Shown: in pieces, positions 51,865-59,998 of the stretch
Position numbering within the stretch: position 1 is the stretch's first letter
Layout of the letters: each line of letters begins with the position of its first letter
Origin: Hydrogenoanaerobacterium sp032017025
Lineage (GTDB): Bacteria; Bacillota; Clostridia; Oscillospirales; Ruminococcaceae
Length of the DNA stretch: 64,000 bases
NCBI RefSeq assembly: GCF_032017025.1
Contig: NZ_DALZQO010000013.1
Span: 1-64,000, forward strand
Direction of reading: 5' to 3'
Notes under the pieces: model-generated
Told to the model about the DNA's origin: nothing
Databases searched by the model: none
The model's input: only the letters and a program-made list of their open reading frames with translations
Translations under genes and position numbers: made by a program

Positions 51865-52101
51865 ATGGAGAAAAGCATCATTGTTGTAAAGTCCATCACC
51901 TATGCAATGCGGGGACAACAGCTCCTGAACAACTATGGTATCAGCGCTTATATTGAGCGCAACACCGGTGCTGCCAGCAAATATGGCTGCGGCTATAGTG
52001 TTCGTGTGAAAACGAGCGAAGCCAACCGGGCTGCCGAGATTTTAACAAGCTATGGAATACGCGTTGTCGATATTCTGCCCGTAGGGGGTGGCAAGTCGTG
52101 A
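51865..52101 (+). CDS. DUF3343 (putative Se/S carrier-like) protein
   Basis: 78 residues. IIVVKSITYAMRGQQLLNNY, SAYIERNTGAASKYGCGYSV and VKTSEANRAAEILTSYGI are typical of DUF3343, a family with a conserved Cys proposed to carry selenium or sulfur. AGGAGGT precedes ATG 51865. It overlaps the next gene, a cysteine desulfurase, by four bases, which supports transfer of the persulfide or perselenide to its Cys. The acceptor pathway is not in the window. Confidence 0.82.
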   Translation: MEKSIIVVKSITYAMRGQQLLNNYGISAYIERNTGAASKYGCGYSVRVKTSEANRAAEILTSYGIRVVDILPVGGGKS

Positions 52102-53252
52102 TCTATTTGGATAACGCCGCTACAACTTATCCCAAGCCCCCGCAGCTGCTGCGCGCTTTTACCGAGTATTTGAATTTTTATGGTGCAAATCCGGGACGGA
52201 GCGGCCATACAATGTCGCTTGAAACCGCGAAGCAGGTGTATAAAACACGTGAGGCAGTAAGTGAACTGTTTGGTGCAAAAAGCCCCGAGGATGTTATCTT
52301 CACTCAAAACTGCACCCACTCCATCAATCTGGTACTGAAAGGGCTGCTAAAATGGGGAGATCATGTCATCATCTCAGATTTGGAGCACAACTCAATTTTG
52401 CGCCCTATTCATAAGCTTTGGCTGCAAAATGGTGTGCAGTACAGTGTAGCAGAGGTTGTAGAGGGTGACTATGACGCAACGGTGGAAAATTTTCAGAAGT
52501 GTATCCGCCCAAATACAAAGCTGATTGCCTGCACCCACGGTTCCAATGTTTTTGGCATTAAGCTGCCAATCGCACAACTGGCAAAGCTGGCTCACCAAAA
52601 CGGTGCACTGCTGTTGGCAGACTGCGCGCAAACGGCGGGAGTTGAAGACATTGATGTTCTCAAAATGGGCATTGATTTTCTTGCGGCGCCCGGACACAAG
52701 AGCCTATACGGTCCCACCGGTACCGGTGTATTGGTAATTGGCAATGAGGATGTTACGCTTGATACACTTACCGAGGGGGGTACAGGTAGCAATTCACTAA
52801 ATTATGAGCAGCCTGATTTTCTGCCCGATCAACTGGAGAGCGGTACCGTCAATACTGCCGGCATCATTGCACTGGAAGCCGGCATTGCCGATATCAAACG
52901 CAAGGGCATCGCAAACATTTGCGCGCAGGAGCTGCTGCTTGCACAAACACTTTATGATGCCATGGCGGCTATGCCGCAGGTAAAGCTGTATACGAAACGC
53001 CCGACAGAACACTACCATCTGCCTGTGCTGTCATTTACGTTGGGCGGCGAGCATTCGGAGGAAACTGCAAAACGCCTCAGTGAGCATGGTGTCGCCACAC
53101 GCGGCGGGTTTCACTGTTCACCGTTGGCTCATAAAAAAATGGGAACGACTGAAACCGGAACGGTACGCGTCAGCCTAGGCATGTACAATGGCATAGAGGA
53201 TGTAAGAAAATTCTTAACAATTCTAAAATTATTACAAAATCATATGGTTTAG
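52098..53252 (+). CDS. Cysteine desulfurase/selenocysteine lyase family aminotransferase V
   Basis: 384 residues, start GTG 52098 inside the DUF3343 stop. MIYLDNAATTYPKPPQLLRA, VIFTQNCTHSINLVLKGLL, DLEHNSILRP, CTHGSNVFGIKLPI, the PLP Lys in AAPGHKSLYGPTGTGVL and the active Cys in ATRGGFHCSPLAHKKMG are seen. It belongs to the SufS-like subgroup (EF2568 type) met with DUF3343 and selenium-dependent hydroxylase loci, rather than to the SUF operon. It takes sulfur or selenium from (seleno)cysteine. Confidence 0.88.
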   Translation: MIYLDNAATTYPKPPQLLRAFTEYLNFYGANPGRSGHTMSLETAKQVYKTREAVSELFGAKSPEDVIFTQNCTHSINLVLKGLLKWGDHVIISDLEHNSILRPIHKLWLQNGVQYSVAEVVEGDYDATVENFQKCIRPNTKLIACTHGSNVFGIKLPIAQLAKLAHQNGALLLADCAQTAGVEDIDVLKMGIDFLAAPGHKSLYGPTGTGVLVIGNEDVTLDTLTEGGTGSNSLNYEQPDFLPDQLESGTVNTAGIIALEAGIADIKRKGIANICAQELLLAQTLYDAMAAMPQVKLYTKRPTEHYHLPVLSFTLGGEHSEETAKRLSEHGVATRGGFHCSPLAHKKMGTTETGTVRVSLGMYNGIEDVRKFLTILKLLQNHMV

Positions 53253-53269
53253 GATTGAAATACTGCGCA

Positions 53270-53369
53270 GATGTGATAAAATATAGAAATAAGCTTTTTT
53301 ATGGTAAAAGGCTATGTTTTCCACGTTCTGCGCCGCCTTCGGGCGCTATTTGTTATGTTTTATCACATC
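53270..53369. repeat. Long imperfect inverted repeat in the 53253-53484 spacer
   Basis: GATGTGATAAAA (53270-53281) and TTTTATCACATC (53358-53369) are perfect 12-base arms, with weaker pairing continuing inwards and a GC-rich core. Two further palindromes follow: ACTTGCGCCAGGCGCAAGT (53401-53419) and GTAAAACCGCGTTTTAAC (53419-53436). No T run, so not a plain terminator. It could be a miniature repeat element or an RNA structure before cdaA. Confidence 0.5.
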
Positions 53370-53484
53370 GGAAACGGTCTTTGCTCGCCTTAGCACGCAA
53401 ACTTGCGCCAGGCGCAAGTGTAAAACCGCGTTTTAACACCGATTTCATGATATAACATTATTTTAATATAGAGGAAGTTGAAGA

Positions 53485-54354
53485 ATGGAGATATTGGACA
53501 ATTTTTGGCTACAATTTGCCGGAAGTGTAAAGGCTGTTGGAATTGTTGATATAATTGATATGCTGTTCGTGGCGTATCTCATTTATAAGCTGGCACATTT
53601 TATGAAGGAGACCCGTGCTGCCCAGCTGGTTAAGGGTTTGATTGTATACATTGCGGCATTTTTGATTGCCATTGTCGCTGATATGAGAACCGTACGGTTT
53701 ATTATGGAATATCTGCTCAACAACGGGCTGATCGTATTGGTGGTTGTGTTCCAACCCGAGCTGCGCCGTGCGTTGGAACAGGTTGGCCGAAGCAAACTGC
53801 CCATCGGGTTATTCTCATCACACACAATGAGCGAAGAAGCGGTCAAGCTGCAGTGGCAGAATGCAATTTCGTCCATTTGTGAGGCGGCTTCCTCCCTTTC
53901 CAGAACGCAGACAGGTGCGTTGATTGTAATTGAGCAGCAGACTAAGCTTGGTGACATTATTAAAACCGGTACTGTGATCGATTCTGACCCGAGCATGGAG
54001 CTCATCGGTAACGTGTTTTTTCCGAATTCTCCGCTGCACGACGGCGCTATGATTATTCGTGCCGGCAGGCTGCATGCGGCGGGCTGCTTTTTGCCGCTTT
54101 CCACCAACTACGAAATCAGCAAGCAGCTGGGTACGCGTCACCGCGCGGCACTTGGCATGAGCGAAAACTCCGATGCAATTATCGTTGTAGTATCAGAGGA
54201 AACGGGCTATATTTCGGTGGCACGCAACGGCGTGCTCAACATCAATCTTTCCATCGACCAGCTGCGTAAAACTCTGGAGGAAACAATTCTAAAAGAGGAC
54301 AAGGAAGAGAAGGGTGAGAAAAAATTAGGTTTTTGGAAGGTGAAAAATAAATGA
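53485..54354 (+). CDS. cdaA: Diadenylate cyclase CdaA
   Basis: 289 residues. Three N-terminal membrane helices (to about 95), then the DisA_N/DAC domain with the catalytic LHDGAMIIRAGRLHAAGC (DGA) and TRHRAALGMSENSDA (RHR) motifs. It makes c-di-AMP from ATP, controlling potassium and osmolyte uptake and cell wall homeostasis. GAGGAAG precedes ATG 53485. The stop overlaps the cdaR start (ATGA), the usual arrangement. Confidence 0.95.
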   Translation: MEILDNFWLQFAGSVKAVGIVDIIDMLFVAYLIYKLAHFMKETRAAQLVKGLIVYIAAFLIAIVADMRTVRFIMEYLLNNGLIVLVVVFQPELRRALEQVGRSKLPIGLFSSHTMSEEAVKLQWQNAISSICEAASSLSRTQTGALIVIEQQTKLGDIIKTGTVIDSDPSMELIGNVFFPNSPLHDGAMIIRAGRLHAAGCFLPLSTNYEISKQLGTRHRAALGMSENSDAIIVVVSEETGYISVARNGVLNINLSIDQLRKTLEETILKEDKEEKGEKKLGFWKVKNK

Positions 54355-55622
54355 ACAACTTTAAAGAAAAATTAAATAACCTTTTATTTAATAACGGTTT
54401 TCTCAAGCTTGTTTCTTTGTTTCTTGCCTTTGTGGCCTATGTTGTTGTGGCAATGTACATTAACCCTACCAAGGATTGGACTGTTACCGATATCCCTATC
54501 AATATCGATGTACACAATGCATCCATTGAAAAGCAGGGGCTGAATCTGCTTAGTTCAAACATAGCGGCTGCAAATGTAAAAGTATCAGGCAAGAACTATA
54601 TCGTTACAAATCTTTCTGAAAAAGATATTGCCATCAATGCGTCGCTCAGTACGGTTTCGGGTGCGGGGGCTTACGACTTAAAGCTCGAGGCCGTAAATAA
54701 ATCCGGCAAAGATTTCGTCATCACCGGTGTTACACCGGGAGTGGTCAAGGTGAAGTTTGATAAGCTGCTCAGCCGCAAATTCCCTGTCACGGCACAAATC
54801 GAAAACTTTACCATGCCCGAGGGCTATATGTCGCCCGATGAGAAGCCGCTTGTCACTCCGGGCGAAATTACCATCACCGGCCCCGAAGTAGAGTTAGATA
54901 AAATTGCAAAATGTGTCGTTAAAAAAGACTTGGAGAACAGTCCACTGAATAAAACAACGGTGCTCAAGCTGCCAATCGAATTGCAGGACAAGAACGGCAA
55001 CCCTGTTCAATCGGATGAACTGAAGTTGGAGTACGACATTGCCGATGTTAAGCTCACCATATTCAAAAATAAGCAGATTCCCTTGAGTATTGGCTTTACC
55101 AATGTGCCAGCAAATTTCCCCATTGAAGAGCTGGAATACACCATCTCCAACGAAAAGATCTGGGTGGCGGGTCCGACCGACCAAATTGACAATCTGACGG
55201 GTGTGAATGTGGGCTATGTTGACTTAAAAACCCTCACCCCCGACAACAACGTCTATAATTTTGATGTTGTGCTTCCGGCTGATTTCAGCAACGTGCAGCA
55301 CATCGAAAGTGTTACAGTGGAATTTGACACTACGGGGATGTCTGAAAAGAAATTCTATGTCAGCAACCTTAGGGTGATTAACGCACCTGTCGGGTATAAT
55401 GTGACGCTGCTTACCAAGCAGCTTAGCAACGTCACCGTTGTAGGCCCTAAAAAAATTGTGGATAAGCTGACGGCAAAGGATATTGTAGGTGAAATTGATC
55501 TTTCCGACCGTAAAATTACCTCGGGGCAGATTGAAATGCCTATCAGTATGATTGTACCGGGCAAAGGCTTAGTGTGGTCAACAGGAACCTACACCGCAGT
55601 AGTAAATATTAGAGAGAAATAA
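54351..55622 (+). CDS. cdaR: CdaA regulator, YbbR-domain protein
   Basis: 423 residues. One N-terminal membrane helix (about 18-40, LVSLFLAFVAYVVVAMYI) and an extracellular part of about four YbbR repeats (for example TDIPINIDVHNASIEKQGLN, VTPGVVKVKFDKLLSRKFPV, ITGPEVELDKIAKCVVKKDL, VTVVGPKKIVDKL). It modulates CdaA from outside the membrane. glmM, which usually follows in Firmicutes, is absent here. Confidence 0.9.
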   Translation: MNNFKEKLNNLLFNNGFLKLVSLFLAFVAYVVVAMYINPTKDWTVTDIPINIDVHNASIEKQGLNLLSSNIAAANVKVSGKNYIVTNLSEKDIAINASLSTVSGAGAYDLKLEAVNKSGKDFVITGVTPGVVKVKFDKLLSRKFPVTAQIENFTMPEGYMSPDEKPLVTPGEITITGPEVELDKIAKCVVKKDLENSPLNKTTVLKLPIELQDKNGNPVQSDELKLEYDIADVKLTIFKNKQIPLSIGFTNVPANFPIEELEYTISNEKIWVAGPTDQIDNLTGVNVGYVDLKTLTPDNNVYNFDVVLPADFSNVQHIESVTVEFDTTGMSEKKFYVSNLRVINAPVGYNVTLLTKQLSNVTVVGPKKIVDKLTAKDIVGEIDLSDRKITSGQIEMPISMIVPGKGLVWSTGTYTAVVNIREK

Positions 55623-55686
55623 AAAAGACAGAGGATAAGGCTTGTCAGCGATGTTGGCAAGCCTTTCTCTGGTTATGGAGAGTATT

Positions 55687-57276
55687 ATGATTGTAATAAC
55701 AGGAATCCGCACCGAAATTGCACAGGGAACACAGGCAGCGATTGAAAGGGCGATTGCGGAGCTTGGCATCAAACAAAGCAATGTGAAAAACAGCTATATC
55801 ATCAAAGCATCGGTGGACGCACGCCGCCGCACCAACATGAGTATGGTGTACTCGGTAGGACTGGAGCTCACCTGCGATGAGGAAGAAGCGGTAAAAAAGG
55901 CAAACAAGCCCTCAATCACTCTGCGCAGCACAGAGCAGACTCCGCTTGTGTTCGGCTCACAAAAATTGAACTCCCGTCCTGTTATCGCGGGGTTTGGGCC
56001 TGCCGGTATGTTTGCGGGGCTGCTGCTGGCGCAAAACGGTTACCGTCCCATCATACTTGAACGCGGCGGCGATGTGGATACCCGCGTTCAGGCGGTGGAA
56101 GGCTTTTGGCAAGGTAAGGGGCTAGATACCGCAACCAATGTGCAGTTTGGCGAGGGCGGCGCGGGAACCTTCTCAGACGGCAAGCTGATTACCCGCATCA
56201 ACGATCCGCATTGCAACTATATTCTGCGTGAGTTTGTACGTTTTGGTGCCCCGCAGGAGATTTTATATAAGGCAAAGCCTCACATCGGTACAGACCTGTT
56301 GCGCGGCATTGTCAAGGCAATCCGGCAAGAGATTATTTCTCTTGGTGGTGAAATTCGCTTTTGCTCACAGCTTGAGGATTTTATAATTTCTGAAAATAAG
56401 GTGCAAAGTGTTGCCGCAGGCGGGGAAAGTTTACCCTCACAGGTACTGGTGCTTGCGGTAGGGCACAGTGCACGAGATACCTTTGAACTGCTGCAGAACA
56501 AACAACTCGCTTTGGAGGTCAAGCCGTTTTCGGTGGGGGTGCGTATTGAGCACCTGCAATCCGAAATTGACAAGGGGCTGTTCGGCGAATTTGCGGGGCA
56601 CTCTGCGCTCGGCAAAGGGGAGTATCAGCTTTCCCACAGGCGCGGGGAGCGCGCGGTCTACACCTTTTGCATGTGTCCCGGCGGTACGGTGGTGCCTTCC
56701 GCGTCAGAGGAAAACAGCGTGGTGGTAAACGGCATGAGCGAATATGCGCGCGATAAGGCAAACGCCAACTCCGCACTGGTTGTCTCGGTAGACAGCCGTG
56801 ATTTCGGCGATAATCCCATGGATGCCATCCGCTTTCAGCAAAGGTTGGAACGCGCGGCATTCACTGCCGGTGGCAGCAGCTACAAGGCGCCTGCGCAGAC
56901 GGTGGGCGACTTTTTAAAGGGGCGTACAGGGCTGAACCTTGGCAGGGTGCAGCCGTCTTATTCCATCGGCACCAAAGCTTCGAATATGCTCGATTTATTT
57001 CCACAGCAAATTACGGATATGATGCGCCTGGGGCTTCTGGTATTCGATAGCAAAATTAAGGGCTTTGCCGCTCACGACGCGGTGCTTACCGGTGTTGAAA
57101 CCCGAACCTCATCGCCCGTACGTATTTTGCGAAACGAAAACGGCGAATCGATTTCGATAGGGGGCTTATACCCCTGCGGTGAGGGTGCAGGCTATGCGGG
57201 CGGCATTATGAGCGCCGCGGTGGATGGATTGAAAATTGCCGAAAGCATCATTCAAAAATACGCTCCGCTGGAATGA
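55687..57276 (+). CDS. FAD-dependent protein of unknown function (NAD(FAD)-utilising dehydrogenase type)
   Basis: 529 residues from ATG 55687 (GGAG 55677-55680); the frame is open 45 bases more. An N-terminal domain of about 90 residues precedes the FAD-binding PVIAGFGPAGMFAGLLLAQN, ILERGGDVDTRVQAVEGFW and NVQFGEGGAGTFSDGKLITR. TFCMCPGGTVVPSASEENSV and the C-terminal GLYPCGEGAGYAGGIMSAAV are hallmarks of this widespread family. Substrate unknown. A hairpin (AGGCTTG/CAAGCCT, 55638-55664) without T run lies in the spacer after cdaR. Confidence 0.85.
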   Translation: MIVITGIRTEIAQGTQAAIERAIAELGIKQSNVKNSYIIKASVDARRRTNMSMVYSVGLELTCDEEEAVKKANKPSITLRSTEQTPLVFGSQKLNSRPVIAGFGPAGMFAGLLLAQNGYRPIILERGGDVDTRVQAVEGFWQGKGLDTATNVQFGEGGAGTFSDGKLITRINDPHCNYILREFVRFGAPQEILYKAKPHIGTDLLRGIVKAIRQEIISLGGEIRFCSQLEDFIISENKVQSVAAGGESLPSQVLVLAVGHSARDTFELLQNKQLALEVKPFSVGVRIEHLQSEIDKGLFGEFAGHSALGKGEYQLSHRRGERAVYTFCMCPGGTVVPSASEENSVVVNGMSEYARDKANANSALVVSVDSRDFGDNPMDAIRFQQRLERAAFTAGGSSYKAPAQTVGDFLKGRTGLNLGRVQPSYSIGTKASNMLDLFPQQITDMMRLGLLVFDSKIKGFAAHDAVLTGVETRTSSPVRILRNENGESISIGGLYPCGEGAGYAGGIMSAAVDGLKIAESIIQKYAPLE

Positions 57277-57294
57277 CGCAGAGGGGGAATATTG

Positions 57295-57591
57295 ATGGAC
57301 ACCAGTACCCTAATCGTAGTTTTTATTGTTCTGATGATTGTATTAACGCAAAGAAACACGATTTTGATTGCAGTAAGAAAGAAAAGAAAGAGGAGAATGG
57401 CAACGATGACGAACGAACTGATTCGAAAGTATATCGGTAAAACATGTCTTATTTCCACAGGCTCATTTGGCAGTTCGGTCAGTGGGGAGATTTTGGATGT
57501 AGTAGAAAATTGGATTGAAGTGAAAACCAAAAAAGGGAGCCAACTTCTCAATGCGGATTACGTCACCAACATAATGCCGAAGGAATCATAA
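57295..57591 (+). CDS. Small protein with N-terminal helix and Sm-like/DUF6897-type domain
   Basis: 98 residues from ATG 57295 with GAGGGGGAA at 57281-57289. One hydrophobic segment (about 6-19) and a very basic stretch VRKKRKRRM, then a compact domain, IRKYIGKTCLISTGSFGSSV, SGEILDVVENWIEVKTKKGS and NADYVTNI, which looks like a small beta-barrel. An internal ATG at 57400 or 57409 could give just the soluble domain of about 61-64 residues. Family name tentative. Confidence 0.65.
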   Translation: MDTSTLIVVFIVLMIVLTQRNTILIAVRKKRKRRMATMTNELIRKYIGKTCLISTGSFGSSVSGEILDVVENWIEVKTKKGSQLLNADYVTNIMPKES

Positions 57592-57603
57592 GAAAACGAG
57601 ACA

Positions 57604-57629
57604 GGGCAGGCCGCAGCCTGCCCATTTTA
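57604..57629 (+). terminator. Weak Rho-independent terminator
   Basis: GGGCAGGC, CGCA loop, GCCTGCCC, followed by ATTTTA; the T run is short. Confidence 0.6.
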
Positions 57630-57642
57630 CATGGCTGGTCAA

Positions 57643-57672
57643 TTGGCACTATTGAAATTAAATGGCTATAAT
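57643..57672 (+). promoter_or_regulatory. Candidate recJ promoter
   Basis: TTGGCA (57643-57648), 18 bases, TATAAT (57667-57672); a second TATAAT lies at 57680-57685. Leader of about 180 bases without a convincing gene or structure. Confidence 0.5.
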
Positions 57673-57859
57673 GGTAGAATATAATGATATAAAACTGTTT
57701 TATAGCTTTTCCAATAATAAACCGGAGAAGAGGTATTGGCAACCGCCGTACAAACGACTTTCTAAAGCCAATGCAGTAACAGTATGCCTTTTGGATATGC
57801 AAGCAACTCCGTTTCGCAAATGGGATTGCTTTAACGACTAACCAGCGGAGGATTGTGGA

Positions 57860-59908
57860 TTGGGTATTAGAAAATGGGATATTTTAAATATAGATCGGCG
57901 TAAATCAGCAAACCTTGCAATTGCTACCGGTTTGGACGGCTTTGTCTGCGACATTCTGCAGGCAAGGGGAATGGACACCGTCGAACAGCTGCAGGAATTT
58001 TTTTCTGAACAGATGTATGATCCGTTTCTGCTGCCCGATATGGATAAAGCTGCAGAGCGTGTTCAGGCGGCGATTGATGAGCAGGAGAGCATCTGCATTT
58101 ATGGCGACTACGACTGTGACGGCATCACCAGTACAGTTTTGCTCTACACCTATCTGCAAACGATGGGGGCGCAGGTTTCTTATTATATTCCCGACCGCGA
58201 CTGTGAGGGCTACGGCATGAACCGCGGTGCGATGGATACCCTGTCGCAGCGCGGCGTAAACCTTATCATCACGGTGGATAACGGAATTTCCGCGCTTGAT
58301 GAGATTGACTATGCAAATTCACTGGGGATGCAGGTTGTTGTTACCGACCACCACAGGCCCCGCGAGGTGCTGCCGAATGCGGTGGCAGTGGTAGACCCTC
58401 ACCGGGCTGACTGTACCGCTCCGTTCAAAAACTTGGCGGGGGTGGGNNNNNNNNNNGTGGGTGTTGTGTTTAAGCTGATCTGTGCGCTTGAGGGCGGCGA
58501 CGGTATCGAGTTGCTTGATTATTACGGCGACCTGACCTGTATCGGCACCATTGCGGATATCGTTTCGCTCACCGGTGAAAACCGAACCATTGTCCGCTAC
58601 GGCTTAGAACGCCTGCAATACACCGATAACGTAGGCCTGCGCGCTTTGTTGGAGGTTTCGGGTCTGCTCGATAAGCGCATTACCTGTGAGAATGTCGGCT
58701 TTATTTTGGCACCGCGCATCAATGCGGCGGGCAGAATGGGCTTTACACAAAAGGCTGTCGACCTGCTGCTGTGTGAGGATGAGGAGGAAGCACTGGAGCT
58801 TGCCGCCTTGATTACCGAGCAGAATAAGGCTCGGCAGGAAATAGAAGCAAAAATTCTCAAAGATATTTCCTCGGAAATAGCGAAAACCCCCGGAATACTG
58901 TATGAACGTTTACTCGTGCTTTCCGGCGAGGGGTGGCACCATGGCATTATTGGCATTGTCTGCTCTAAAATAATGGAGCGCTATGCGAAACCATGTCTGC
59001 TCATCTCGGTTGACGGGGATGAGGCGCGCGGCTCGGGCAGAAGCATTGAGGGCTTCTCGCTTGTGGATGCAATTGCGAAATGCGGTAAGCACCTTACCCG
59101 TTACGGCGGCCATACGCTGGCTGCGGGCTTTTCGCTGAATACTGTACAGATAGCCAATTTTAAAGAACAACTGCTTACAGACGCTAAGAATGACTTTGAT
59201 TCAATGCCTGTCATGGCCGTAAAAATTGACCGTGAGCTTTCTCCGCAGGAGCTTACGGTTGACAATCTGAAAAAGCTTACGGTTCTTGAGCCGTTTGGTA
59301 CAGACAATGAAACGCCTGTGTTTGCTGTGCTTGGGGCGCAGATTGAGGCTATTTACCCTATGGGCAGCGACGGCGGGCATATTCGCATTCGCTTGCGCAA
59401 GGACGGACAAAGCTTTTATGCAGTTTATTTTGGTATGTCGCAGGAGCGTTTTGCCTACGCTGTGGGTGATACTATTGATATCGCTGCCAACTGTGATGTA
59501 AATGTATATAACAACGAGGAGCGCGTTTCGGTAAAAATCAAAACGATACGCCCAACGGGCATTAATCAGGCCCCACTGTTTGATGGGGTACAGCAGTACG
59601 ACCGCTATCGTCGCCGCGAAGGCTGGAGTGAAGAGACAAGGGAGCGCAATGTGCCCACACGCAACGATATCGCGGTGATTTACCGTTGGCTACGCGAACA
59701 AAAGGGCTATAGCGGTGACCTTGAGGTGCTGTACTGCAAGTTGGCGCCGCAGCAAATTGGCTATTGTAAGCTGCGGCTGGCTCTCGATGTGATGGCGGAG
59801 ATGGGGCTGATTCGTTGCCTACATACAAAATTTGGTGTTGCTATTACACTTTGCGCAGTAAACGGCAAGATCGACCTGGAACAATCTAAGATTTTGCAAG
59901 CATTATAA
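57860..59908 (+). CDS. recJ: Single-stranded-DNA-specific exonuclease RecJ (interrupted by assembly gap)
   Basis: About 677 residues once the gap is closed. DHH domain: ICIYGDYDCDGITSTVLLYT, GYGMNRGAMDTL, ITVDNGISA, VVTDHHRPRE; DHHA1 domain: GEGWHHGIIGIVCSKIMERY and GGHTLAAGFSL; an OB-fold and an extra C-terminal domain follow. It degrades ssDNA 5' to 3' in recombination and mismatch repair. Start TTG 57860, 8 bases after GGAGG (57847-57851). Ten Ns at 58447-58456 sit after LAGVG and before VGVVFK; the flanks overlap by GTGGG, so the true sequence is probably LAGVGVVFK. Confidence 0.92.
   Translation: MGIRKWDILNIDRRKSANLAIATGLDGFVCDILQARGMDTVEQLQEFFSEQMYDPFLLPDMDKAAERVQAAIDEQESICIYGDYDCDGITSTVLLYTYLQTMGAQVSYYIPDRDCEGYGMNRGAMDTLSQRGVNLIITVDNGISALDEIDYANSLGMQVVVTDHHRPREVLPNAVAVVDPHRADCTAPFKNLAGVXXXXVGVVFKLICALEGGDGIELLDYYGDLTCIGTIADIVSLTGENRTIVRYGLERLQYTDNVGLRALLEVSGLLDKRITCENVGFILAPRINAAGRMGFTQKAVDLLLCEDEEEALELAALITEQNKARQEIEAKILKDISSEIAKTPGILYERLLVLSGEGWHHGIIGIVCSKIMERYAKPCLLISVDGDEARGSGRSIEGFSLVDAIAKCGKHLTRYGGHTLAAGFSLNTVQIANFKEQLLTDAKNDFDSMPVMAVKIDRELSPQELTVDNLKKLTVLEPFGTDNETPVFAVLGAQIEAIYPMGSDGGHIRIRLRKDGQSFYAVYFGMSQERFAYAVGDTIDIAANCDVNVYNNEERVSVKIKTIRPTGINQAPLFDGVQQYDRYRRREGWSEETRERNVPTRNDIAVIYRWLREQKGYSGDLEVLYCKLAPQQIGYCKLRLALDVMAEMGLIRCLHTKFGVAITLCAVNGKIDLEQSKILQAL
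58447..58456. other. Assembly gap (10 N)
   Basis: A run of ten undefined bases inside recJ. Both flanks carry GTGGG; merging them restores a continuous recJ frame without insertion. Confidence 0.95.
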
Positions 59909-59998
59909 CTGCATTTGTTGCTCGGTGCATGGCCAGGTAAAAGGATAATACCATGCCCGAGAAGCCAGCAGGGGCGCCCCTGCAAGGAGGAAAGATGA

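Noticed and set aside
53255..53455. 66-codon frame after the cysteine desulfurase
   Set aside because: It lies inside the palindrome-rich spacer, has no ribosome binding site and no domain-like pattern.
57671..57841. 56-codon frame before recJ
   Set aside because: Its ATG falls at the -10 box of a good promoter, so it could not be translated from that transcript, and no ribosome binding site is present.
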